This document shows, piece after piece, positions 38,021 to 47,479 of a stretch of DNA of 64,000 nucleotides; the stretch's first letter is position 1; each line of letters starts with the position of its first letter. Made by a program: the position numbers and the translations under genes. Location of the stretch: assembly GCA_030704615.1 (NCBI GenBank), contig CM060731.1, forward strand, positions 77,108,756 to 77,172,755. The letters run 5' to 3'. The notes beneath the pieces were generated by a model. That model saw only the letters and a program-made list of their open reading frames with translations, made no database searches and was not told where the DNA came from. The DNA comes from Takakia lepidozioides. Its lineage: Eukaryota; Streptophyta; Takakiopsida; Takakiales; Takakiaceae.

Positions 38021-38566
38021 GGTCTCGGTAATCCGCAGGAGAGAAGGTGGGGCATGCAGCTGACGCTGCGCAACAAGTTAGAGCTCAATCCCCCATTGCC
38101 GGAGCCGGCAAAAGAGAGCACAGAAGGTGAGTGCTTTACGAAATTCACTTACGCAGACCACACTGCATCAGGACGGTCTCTTGCTCACATTGAGACGTTC
38201 ATAGTCCGCAATGTGCATTCCTTCTACGGTACTGTCTTCTAGATTTTTCTTGGAACGAACTCGTCAACATTCCCGAGAGTTGTGTTTTCAGATAATTTTG
38301 TCAGTACCGCAAAGTAGTTTGACGTTCGTTACTAGTAACTTTATGTGAAACAGTTACGAATTGTACTTTGAATGACATGATTAGCTGTGCACATACATGC
38401 AGCCAACACACATACTGAGGACAGTTTCGTAGTGGCCCGGACTGGCCACTATGTTACAGAAGCTCACAAATTCATCAAGCATTGTCTTAGGGGCACCCGG
38501 GAGGAGGCCCTCTTTTTCTGTGAAACCGGCAGTACAACTGCCTTAAAAAGGCTGCAAGAAGTTCTG
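38018..38566 (+). pseudogene. class-V aminotransferase (MOCOS-like) fragment, two exons
   Basis: The first exon ends at 38228 and reads FTYADHTASGRSLAHIETFI. The second starts at 38403 after a TGCAG acceptor and reads NTHTEDSFVVARTGHYVTEA, then EEALFFCETGSTTALKRLQEV, ending at a GTGAGC donor. These are the first conserved blocks of plant class-V aminotransferase/cysteine-desulfurase-like proteins (YADYTASGR...YGNTHT...FCGSGTTAAI). The usual G in YGNTHT is A here, and GTGST has become ETGST. The family's remaining several hundred residues, including the PLP lysine, are absent before the PPR gene. I judge it a truncated copy, although both splice sites look usable. Confidence 0.75.
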
Positions 38567-38948
38567 TGAGCTTCTATTGCGAGTGAAGGTCTTGGGGCCT
38601 GAAAGATTAGGTTATATATGCGAAGGCCGGGGGCATTCTTGCATGGAGTTTAAGGCATAGGGTACCTCTTACCGAGGTTGCTCAGTCAAAACCCATTTCC
38701 AGAGGGTGCCATTGAGCTATTGCACGGTCACCATCATTATTTGAAAGGTTAGTTTGGCAAGATTCAAGCTTTCATAGAGAGGAAGACGGGTAACCAGTTT
38801 TCCAGTTTTACATGCATGACTAGATGTGGTAGACCGATGGACCTGTGACTTTTTTGGTCATTATCTTGCTGTTTTTCTGCTTGGAGTTTTTGGTTTTTTA
38901 CAAGCTACATGGTTCAATCAGGCACGGTTGTTTGCGTCAGGCACCTCC

Positions 38949-41228
38949 ATGGTCACCTCTGCACTTCAGAAAGAACCAAGAAAGGGAGGCAACACCAACT
39001 CTTGTGGCACTTGCAGGGATATGAGGACACTATGTAAGGCAGGACACTTGAAAGAAGCAGTGGACATTCTGTATCAAGGAGGTGTTTCAGCAGACTCCAA
39101 TACATACGTCTTTCTGCTGCAGCAGTGCATCAAGATGAAAGGCTTAGCAGAGGGAAAACAAGTTCATCGCCACATTATGCAAAGTGGATTTCAGCCAAAC
39201 ATCTTTGTATACAACTCTCTAGTCAACATGTATGCCAAGTTTGGGAGCATGTTAGATGCACGGCAAGTTTTTGACAAAATGCCTGGACGAGATATCCTTA
39301 CATGGAATATGCTCATATCAGGATATGGCAAGCATGGGTTTGGTAGAGAGGCTTTGGACATATATGAGCAAATCATACAGGAAAGGGTACTGCCTGACAA
39401 GGTCACATTCACTTGCGTTTTGAATGCATGTGCCAGCCTAGCAGCCCTGGAAAAGGGCAAAGAGGTCCATGCTGACATCATAAAAACTGGAATTGCACCA
39501 GATATTATTCTGAACACAGCCCTTGTTGCAATGTATGCCAAATGTGGGAGCATAAAGGATGCTTCTAAAGTGTTTAAGAGTATGGCTCAACGAAATGTGG
39601 TTTCTTGGAGCGCAATGATTGCAGGATACACTAAGCATGGGTGTGGCAGGGAGGCTTTGGAGACCTATGACCAAATGATACGGGAAGGGGTGACGCCTGA
39701 CAAAATTACGTTCACTTGCATTCTCAATGCATGTGGGAGCCTGGCAGCCCTGGATAAGGGCAAAGGTGTCCATGCTGACATTTTCAAAGCTGGAATTGAT
39801 CCAGATATTATTCTGGGCACTGCCCTTGTTGACATGTATGCCAAGTGTGGGAGCATAAAGGATGCACGTCAAGAGTTTGACAGTATGGTGCAACGAAATG
39901 TGGTCTCATGGAGTGCAATGATTGCAGGATATGCTCAGCATGGGTGTGGTAGGGAGGCTTTTGAGATGTACAAGCGGATGATACAGGAAGGGATATCCCC
40001 CAACAGGGTCACCTTTATCAGTGTTCTCAATGCATGTGCTAGCCTGACAGCGCTGGAGAAGGGCCAAGAAGTTCATGCTGACATCATCAGAGCTGGAATT
40101 GCTTCAGATATGATTCTAGACACTGCCCTTATTGCCATGTACTCCAAATGTGGAAGCATAAAGGATGCACGTACAGTTTTTGGCAATATGGCTAAACGAA
40201 ATGTGTTTTCATGGAGTGCCATGATCGCAGGATATGTTCAGCATGGTTGTGATAGGGAGGCTTATGAGACCTATGAGCAAATGGTACAGGAAGGGGTGAC
40301 ACCAGATATTACCCTGCAAAATACCCTTGTCAACATGTATGCCAAATGTGGGAGCATCAAGGATGCTCGTCGAGTGTTCGACAGTATGGCTCAACGGGAT
40401 GTGGTCTCATGGAACGCAATGATTGCAGGATATGCTCAGCATGGGTGGAATAGGGAGGCTATCATGATCTATGAGCACATGATAGGGGAAGGGGTGACAC
40501 CTGACAAGGTCACATTCCTTAGCCTTCTCAATGTGTGTGCCAGCCTGTCAGCCTTGGAAAAGGGCCTTGAAGTACATTCTGACATTGTCAAAGCTAGAGT
40601 TGTGCCAGATATCATGCTGGAGAATGCTCTTGTTGACATGTATTCCAAATGTGGGAGTTTACATGATGCTCGTGAAGTTCTTGACAAGATGCTTGTACGG
40701 ACGGTGGTTTCCTGGACTGCAATGATCGCAGGGTATGGTCAGCACGGGTATGGTATGGAAGCCCTACGATTATTTGAAGAAATGCAACACGAAGGCTTGG
40801 AGCCAGATGGTATCACCTTTGTATGTCTTCTCTCTGCATGCAGCCATGGGGGCCTAGTGGATGAAGGCCGATACTACTTTGATTCCATGAGTCGTGATCA
40901 TGGCCTCAATCCTACAATGGAGCATTTTGGGTGCATCGTGGACCTTCTTGGACGTGCAGGCCAATTTGATGAGGCAGAGGACTTCATTAGAAAAATGCCA
41001 ATCGAACCAGGTGGTCTGGTATGGCGGGCCTTGCTTGGTGCATGCAGAAATCATGGCCATTTAGAGCTAGCAGAACGTGTGGCATACACCCTTCTCAAGT
41101 TGGACCCACAGGACGCCACAACCTATGTGCTGCTCTCTAGCATCTATGCTGCAGCTGGCAGGTGGGACGATCAAGCAAAGCTGAAAAGAATGATTAAGGA
41201 CAGGGATCAGAAAGAAGGCAGTGCATAA
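38949..41228 (+). CDS. PLS-type PPR protein lacking its DYW domain
   Basis: First ATG of the frame at 38949, giving 759 aa; the frame is open upstream without an ATG. It encodes about twenty pentatricopeptide repeats in the P-L-S order, with repeated phrases such as NTLVNMYAKCGSIKDARRVF, DVVSWNAMIAGYAQHGWNRE and VTFLSLLNVCASLSALEKG. An E1-like end follows (HLELAERVAYTLLKLDPQDA, then LLSSIYAAAGRWDDQAKL). Such proteins bind organellar RNA one base per repeat and, when a DYW domain follows, edit C to U. Here the frame stops at RDQKEGSA, and the sequence beyond still spells CIEV and later DYW-domain phrases in other frames, so the deaminase has been lost by a frameshift and stops. The N-terminus has no clear targeting peptide. 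It could work as an E-type factor with a partner DYW protein, or be an early pseudogene. Confidence 0.88.
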   Translation: MVTSALQKEPRKGGNTNSCGTCRDMRTLCKAGHLKEAVDILYQGGVSADSNTYVFLLQQCIKMKGLAEGKQVHRHIMQSGFQPNIFVYNSLVNMYAKFGSMLDARQVFDKMPGRDILTWNMLISGYGKHGFGREALDIYEQIIQERVLPDKVTFTCVLNACASLAALEKGKEVHADIIKTGIAPDIILNTALVAMYAKCGSIKDASKVFKSMAQRNVVSWSAMIAGYTKHGCGREALETYDQMIREGVTPDKITFTCILNACGSLAALDKGKGVHADIFKAGIDPDIILGTALVDMYAKCGSIKDARQEFDSMVQRNVVSWSAMIAGYAQHGCGREAFEMYKRMIQEGISPNRVTFISVLNACASLTALEKGQEVHADIIRAGIASDMILDTALIAMYSKCGSIKDARTVFGNMAKRNVFSWSAMIAGYVQHGCDREAYETYEQMVQEGVTPDITLQNTLVNMYAKCGSIKDARRVFDSMAQRDVVSWNAMIAGYAQHGWNREAIMIYEHMIGEGVTPDKVTFLSLLNVCASLSALEKGLEVHSDIVKARVVPDIMLENALVDMYSKCGSLHDAREVLDKMLVRTVVSWTAMIAGYGQHGYGMEALRLFEEMQHEGLEPDGITFVCLLSACSHGGLVDEGRYYFDSMSRDHGLNPTMEHFGCIVDLLGRAGQFDEAEDFIRKMPIEPGGLVWRALLGACRNHGHLELAERVAYTLLKLDPQDATTYVLLSSIYAAAGRWDDQAKLKRMIKDRDQKEGSA

Positions 41229-41803
41229 CTGCATTGAGGTGGTAACCACTTCATACATTCGCTGTAGAAGACAAGTTTGTATCCAGGAATTGAGGGGCCC
41301 TATGCTGACGGGCTTCACTGGGCATGTCTAGGAGGCGGTACAGCCTGAAGTGCACTTCGTAGTGCATGATGTGGAAGATAAGGCAAAGGAATTTTCTCGC
41401 AGCCACCTGTGAGAAGCTGACCATCACGTTCGGGCTCATCAGCACATTGCCTGGGGCACCATCGTGCACGATCAAGAACCTTCAGGTGTGTGGTGATTGC
41501 TGCGCAGCCGCCAACTTTATCTCGAGCATTGTTGGACAAGGAGTTGCTGTGTGGGATTCCAGCCAATTTCACCACCGAAGATTGGAGTATTCTTTGTGGG
41601 CCAATGCATTGAAGAATAATTGTACTCATAAGACGTTGTTTGCCGTAGCCTTGTGGCCATTGAAGAATAATAAGATACTGGAAGGTTGGATCTAACTCAT
41701 TCCGGTATGTTTATTTTAAGCTGGGTAGCTGAGGGAAGAAAAAAGCACTCAATACCGAAGTCACCATCAATCCGAGTGCCTTTTGTATTTTGGAACAAGG
41801 GAA
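41229..41803 (+). pseudogene. relic of the PPR gene's DYW deaminase domain (copy 1)
   Basis: Directly behind the PPR stop the bases still encode, across changing frames with stops, EVHFVVHDVEDKAKEF and then EKLTITFGLISTLPGAPSCT, IKNLQVCGDCCAAANFIS and AVWDSSQFHH. These are the known blocks of the DYW domain (EKLA-FGL, RVCGDCHTA, RDxxRFHHF). The CxxC is present, but HTA has become CAA and the terminal DYW is lost. A 37-bp insertion with 14-bp direct repeats lies inside (41607-41671). Confidence 0.9.
41607..41671 (-). mobile_element. short insertion flanked by 14-bp direct repeats
   Basis: CATTGAAGAATAAT at 41607-41620 and 41658-41671 flanks a 37-base insert that reads, on the minus strand, GCCACAAGGCTACGGCAAAC, then AACGTCTTATGAGTACA. 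The second copy of this DYW relic, at about 41991, has the target once and no insert, so it serves as the empty site. Confidence 0.92.
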
Positions 41804-42137
41804 CCATCACGTTCGGGCTCATTAGCACTCTGCCTGGGGCACCTTCGTGCACCATCAAGAACCTTCAGGTGTGTGGTGATTGCTGCGCAGCCACCAACTT
41901 TATCTCAAGCATTGTTGGACAAGGAGTTGCTGTATGGGATTCCAGCCAATTTCACCACCGAAGATTGGAGTATTCTTTGTGGGCCAATGCATTGAAGAAT
42001 AATAAGATACTGGAAGGTTGGATCTAACTCATTCCGGTATGTTTAATTTAAGCTGGGTAGCTGAGGGAAGGAAAAAGCACTCAATACCGAAGTCACCATC
42101 AATCCGAGTGCCTTTTGTATTTTGGAACAGGGGAACT
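41804..42137 (+). repeat. tandem duplicate of the DYW relic (copy 2)
   Basis: From CCATCACGTTCGGGCTCAT onward, bases 41421-41803 are repeated at 41804-42137 with few changes. The only sizeable difference is the short insertion found in copy 1. The copy carries the same TITFGLISTLPGAPSC and VCGDCCAATNFIS phrases and is non-functional. Confidence 0.92.
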
Positions 42138-42164
42138 GGCCGAGAATTCCCAAGCCTTCTTCCA

Positions 42165-43880
42165 GATGACAAGGACAAGGGATGCCAGCAACACGTCCAT
42201 ATGTGCCCATAAAAACTGCACGTTTATGACCACCCCAATGCTTGCCAGAAAAAGCGCCGTAAAGAGATTCCTTATTGGATCCACCTTCAACACGCAACAC
42301 CCAATCCGAGTTTCGATTCAAACATAGTGCCTGAAATCACTGCCAAAAAAACAAAGTAACAATTGAAAAATACAAGTCAAACAGGACAAATCTCTTCCCG
42401 CCATCCCAGAAAGGCTTGTGACTCGGACCCCTTTATCCCCATCCATGCAACGAAAAAGTGGACAAAGCTCTGTGACAACAGATCTGTGCAGGCGTGTGTT
42501 CTGCGAGGTCAGTGGTGGAGATCATGACACCCGCCACGAAAGCACCCAGTTCCAAGGTTAGCCCTAGTTTATCACTGAACTGCATTCCAACAATGAAAAG
42601 AATCATTGCCCTTCAGCCAAATCATCTCAACAAGAAACAAGAGGGGTCAAAGAAGAAATAAGCAAGTATCTGGGACTTTCTCCTGCAAAAATGTCACCCT
42701 GACATAGAAAAGAAACCATCAGACCCAGAAAGACTGCAGGGCACAGACACTATGCCCAATCTGGACAGGTGAGATGGTGGGGGAGGGAGGGACAGAGGCA
42801 ATAAGCAAGCAAAATGCAACTGCAGATGATACAGCTCATTTGTCTGCAATCATTCTCAAGGCAAATGCTGTCACTGGTGCAATCCAGATAAACGAGAATT
42901 TATACACAAGTCTGCATCCACTCCAGAAGGGCATAGAATAGAAACTAACATAAAGCTGTGACCAGGGCCATTTCAGAAACTACCTGGGTTGAGGCACATG
43001 ATCAGTTTTAGAAATTGGGGTACAAATGACTTGGCCAGAATGGCAGCAGCCAAGAGGAAAGCTGAGAGCACAAACAAGCTGCATCGACACATATAGTGTA
43101 ATATTCAAGTGTAAAAAGATCAATTTTTCATGTGAGGGTGAAATAAAACTCAGGAGTGGTAATATACGAGATTGACTAGTCTTTCAGAATGTGAAACTAC
43201 TTTCACTGTTTTCATGGGATATTCACCAACTTTTTGGAAATAGAAGGTGCTTATAATCGACTCATGGAGATGAGACCTGTCATCACACCACTGTCACCTC
43301 CCAGTACAGGCAGCAGAGCAAAAAGCAATCCAACTGCACAATCTTGCCCCAGCATGCCCTCGTGTCACCCCCTTGCTCGAAACAACAAGCAGGTTGCTCC
43401 ACAGAGAATCCTCACAAGACGCCTCATGTGGAAGCAACAGCAGTGACATACTGACTATTCCAACTTAGGTTGCCTTCCTCCTTCCATTTGATGCAATGGA
43501 GGTTGTGAAAAGAAGAGAATTTCAAAAGGAAAAACATTGTCATGTTGGAAAAATAGCGCTAACTCAAAGTCTACATTGGGAGGCAGGTTATGTGTACCTG
43601 TAGGATGAGGGTGCAATAGTAACATGTCCATGCAGTGCATCTGTGCTGTTACGGTCCATTAGAAACTACAGTACCTGCACCGATAACCTCAAACCCTGTT
43701 GAACTGGAATCAATAGGAGGTGGGATGGCTGGAGTGTCATTTAAAACTGCAGAAGAGTTTTGCTCTCTCATACATCTGGGGATGCAGATCTTACTGGCTG
43801 AAAGGAGGTAAAGAAACCCTCTAACATGCACAAGAAACCCAGAGGGCTTATGTCAGAGACGAAGAGTAAAAGATTATCAA
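42165..43880 (-). pseudogene. inverted, intron-containing copy of KEA exons 11-16
   Basis: The minus strand matches the plus strand of the antiporter gene from intron 10 (about 28.13 kb) to the middle of exon 16 (about 30.17 kb), introns included. Damage seen: in exon 11 an AAG codon is now TAG and one base is lost (GGC to GC); the exon 12 acceptor CAG|GA is now CAAGA; exon 13 has a 2-base loss; exon 14 has a small deletion; the exon 15 donor AG|GT is now AG|AT. The match breaks in exon 16 after GTCATC. Because introns are kept, this is a DNA-level or unspliced-RNA copy, not a processed one. It lies immediately 3' of a LINE on the same strand. Confidence 0.95.
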
Positions 43881-46195
43881 AAGAAATGAAATGATTTGAA
43901 ATGATGAAAACCTGTACAGCTTTCTTTACAGGAAACATGAGGTATTTGAACATATGATAGAAAAACCCCAAAACCTGGGAAAGAGCAAAGAAGGGAGGAA
44001 AGGGAAGCAAGCTAAACTAAACTATTCAAACTTCTCAATCATCCCAACCTACTACTTGAAGTAGGTCAGAGGGCAACATGGGTGTAACGTCTGGGAGATT
44101 TGGGAGGTGGGATGAAGCCGATCCAGCTATGTCTGCCCAATGTAAAATGGCCATTGCTTGAGCTCTCTGTAATGCAGCGGCCACTTTTTGTCTATAAAAG
44201 GCCACAAGAACGGAGGCATAAGCTGGAATGCCCGCAGTCTTGTTTTGGGCCGCTTCATGGGCACATGAATGGAGTAGGTCGTCAAACTGGCGATGGAGAC
44301 AGCCGAATATCTCTACAGCCAAGGGGATGAAAGTGTCGGTGGGATTTATGTCCTGATAGTCGCGTTCCTTGACTTGAGCAGCAACCAAAACAAGGCCGCG
44401 GAGCCCTGAGAAGATGCCGAACGTGAAAGTAGGTCGGATCGGGTAGGTCGGCAATGACAACGTCGGCTAGGGTGCGAAGACCGTCTTTGGACAGGATGAT
44501 GTCGACGCGTCGTCATGTGGACTGAAGAGTATGAGAAGGGAGGACATGAGATTGCTCTCGCATGACATGGAAACCAGCCTCTCATGTAATCGATGCGACA
44601 GCATCTCGGACGACGTCATGGGTAGCGGTGCGATCTCCCCCACATGGACATCGAAGGAGATGGACAGCAAGTGCGTCGATAAACACAATATCGCAGACCT
44701 AACACAGAAGGATGCGGTAACCCAAGTCACAAACGAAGAGCCGTGGCAAAGATGGATGATGACAAGCGAAAGGGGGTGATGGTGGGTCGAGTTGTCAGCC
44801 ATGCGCCTACACCTGGCCCTGCACAGGATAGAAGCCTGGCACGATGCACATCAGAGGAAGAGCTACTGGAAAGCATGTCGGAGAAGGAGTGTTGGTGCAC
44901 GCGGTCCATGAGAGTCTCCTGTAGGTGATCGATGCCTTGGGCAAGCAACTGCTCGAATGGAGGAAGATGCGCTCGTGCTGGTGCTGGAAGAAGATCTCGT
45001 GCAGAGTGAAGATGTTGTTGGAAAGGGAAGATGCCAGTGTCGACGTGATCAATGGGGTCCATGAGCAGGGGTCATTGACTGCACAAAAAATTGGATACAA
45101 GGGCAGGGGCAATCAAAGCCCAGCTGCCCAAGAACGCAGAGGCGGAAGTGTTGACTGTGGAGAGCAAGCCTACACCTCCAAAGGAGATGGGAAGGACAGC
45201 CTGTTGGCGCGCTAGAGCCCCCTCGGATCCATCCAAAGCCCCCGGTCCCAGAAGACGACCAAAGACATTCATGATGGTAGCATCAAACGGCCTGGACAAT
45301 AACCGCAAAAACTAAGGGGTATGGGGGAAAGTCCTGAGAAGATAGGATGGCCGCTGGATAAAACATTTTGTCAGGATGCCATACGCTACCTGTAGGTCCC
45401 CGAGGCAAGGAAGGAGGTTGGAATGAATGACATCTTGATCAAGGGCATTCTCCAATAAAGAGGAAGTGAAAGAAGTGGTACCAAGGGGGACGCCCAGGAC
45501 GCAAATGCCGTCAGACGGTGTGATGAAGTGTGCGAGAGGTACAAAGTCTAGGGGTAAGCCGGCAAGAGACCATGCAACACACTTGCGAGGTTGAACTGAT
45601 AGCCCCACACCCTGAAGCTGAGTGACAAAGTGGTTGTATGCAGGAAGCTCCTCGGAGGCTGGGCCAATGATGTGAGTGTCGTCAGCAACTGAGGGGAATT
45701 GGCACGTTTGGGAATGTTGCTGCAGATGACATAGATGTGCCATGGCAAACAAAGGTCCCCCCAAAGGATTGCCCTGTCGGGTGCCAACCTCAGACCAGAT
45801 GACAGTGAAGTCGCCTGTACAAGAATGGTGACTGTAGAAAAGGGGGGTTGCAGAAGCATAGAACAATCTAACAAAAGGGATGAGTTGGTGAAAATCTCCT
45901 CCAGCTAAGCGAAGTTTTTGGAAGATGGCGCTGCGGGAGACGGAGTTGAAAGCATTTGCTACATCGACTTGAAACACAACCGAGTCCGGGTGAAGGTCGA
46001 GAATAGCCCGAATCCCATGTACCACAGCCTCACAACCGCCTGGAGTGGCAACGCCAAACTGATGTGGGAAGAGGTGGGCAGAGAATGCATCACGGTACCG
46101 TCTGACAAGGGAACGGCTGACAAGACGATACAAAACTTCCCCGATTGCAATGGGACGGATGCCATTTCCAGAGTGCTTGGTCAGGGCATAGTCAG
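43880..46195 (-). mobile_element. LINE (non-LTR retrotransposon), 5'-truncated and decayed
   Basis: The polymerase frame at 46133-45312 continues upstream to about 46190 (TKHSGNGIRPIAIGEVLYRL). It contains the RT blocks VFQVDVANAFNSV (motif A), GTRQGNPLGGPLFA (motif B) and SVADDTHIIGP (motif C, with V in place of the usual Y or F). A thumb-like CVLGVPLGTTSF follows. After a frame change at about 45310 come FLGSWALIAPAL and VGAWLTTRPTITPFRLSSS. The C-terminal frame at 44460-44035 holds DTFIPLAVEIFGCLHRQFDD. At least three frame shifts make it inactive. Sequence above about 46200 is unrelated, so the element is truncated at its 5' end. The 3' end carries the ATTTC-type repeats. Confidence 0.9.
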
Positions 46196-46199
46196 AGGG

Positions 46200-46850
46200 C
46201 AGCTACCGTGTGAGCAGCTCACGTGAGCACGCTCACGCTTAAAGTGGAAAACGTGAGCAGAATCCCTTAAGCGTGAGAAGATTCCAAGTGTGAGCAGATT
46301 AGTGAATGGGAGCCTACAACCGAGGGAATAAGAGGGCCTATTGCCGTGGACAAAAACTACAATGCACAGACGCATGCACACCCCATCCGACGGGACAATC
46401 CAAGCTCCATGACGACCGTATGGTACGAATGTGTGATGAAAAAGCCGACGGATGAATGGTTTCAAGATGAATGAAAAGTGGAAAGGATGAATGGTGGATG
46501 ACTGTTGGGGATGAGAAATGAGCGAAATGGATGAACCATGACTTCATTTTTGTTTCACGTGGAGCAATTGCATCTCGAGTGTATCCTGAATTTCAGATTT
46601 GTCGGCTGATCCTGGTAGTACTTACTTTGAGGGAACTTGAAAGAAACTGCTGAAGTTACAAGGCAATTACATACAGGAGTAAATTTGAGTTACCTTATGG
46701 ACTCTTCTGATGGGGGTGGGGCTGCAGAGGAGGAGGATAGAACATGAGAAGTGGAGGACAAAACAAAATCGCAGAAAATTTTCTCCAAAAACAATGAACC
46801 CAAAAAATTGAGTCCAAAAAAACTTTGAAGGCGGTGTGTGTCCAAGTGGG
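46200..46850. other. no gene recognised
   Basis: At 46.20-46.30 kb several TGAGC/GCTCA words occur in both orientations (for example GAGCAGCTCACGTGAGCACG). The rest is featureless up to the palindrome array. Confidence 0.4.
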
Positions 46851-46851
46851 G

Positions 46852-47347
46852 GGGGATTAAGGTGTCGTCAACGACATCTTAATTCCCACCTCATGTTGCC
46901 ACAAACATTTCATGGAAAATTCCAAAAACCAGAAAAATTGAATCCAACAAAACTTTCAAGCCGACACCTGTGCAGGTCGCGGGGATTAAGGTGTCGTCAA
47001 CGACATATCCCACCAGCTGCTGCCACATGTCTTTTCAGATTATGGCCCAAAAATGGAAAAAACAGAAATCCAACAAAACTTTGAAGGCGGTGCGTGTGCA
47101 GGTCGGGGCGATTAAGGTGTCGTCAACGACATCTTAATTCCCACAACCAGTTGCGATATGACAGTTCATGGAAAAACCCAAAGAACCAAAAAAAATTGAA
47201 TCCAGAAAAGCTTTCAAGGCGGTGCGTGTGCAGGGGGGATTAAGGTGTCATCAACGACATCTTAATTCCAACAACCTCAACAGAATTTTCAAGGCGGTGC
47301 GTGTGCAGGTCGAGGGGATTAAGATGTCGTCAACGACATCTTAATTG
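46852..47347. repeat. palindrome array 1 (five units)
   Basis: Near-palindromes of the form GATTAAGGTGTCGTCAACGA + CATCTTAAT lie at about 46855, 46984 (right arm broken), 47110, 47238 and 47318. The first four are about 125-130 bases apart and the last about 80. Most are preceded by AAGGCGGTGYGTGTGCAGG. The flanking text differs from that of array 2, but the palindrome is the same. No open frame crosses it. Confidence 0.9.
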
Positions 47348-47479
47348 GAAAAACCACCAACCCCAATACAAACAAATCGAAAACAGATTCAACCAAAACA
47401 GTAATGGGACATGTTAAAAACATTACATTGAACAAAGTGGAGTCATTGTCAAAGAATCCAACTCCTTCTGAACACCTCA

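Noticed and set aside
39191-40725. Minus-strand and other-frame ORFs over the PPR gene
   Set aside because: They repeat with the PPR period and are shadows of the real coding frame.
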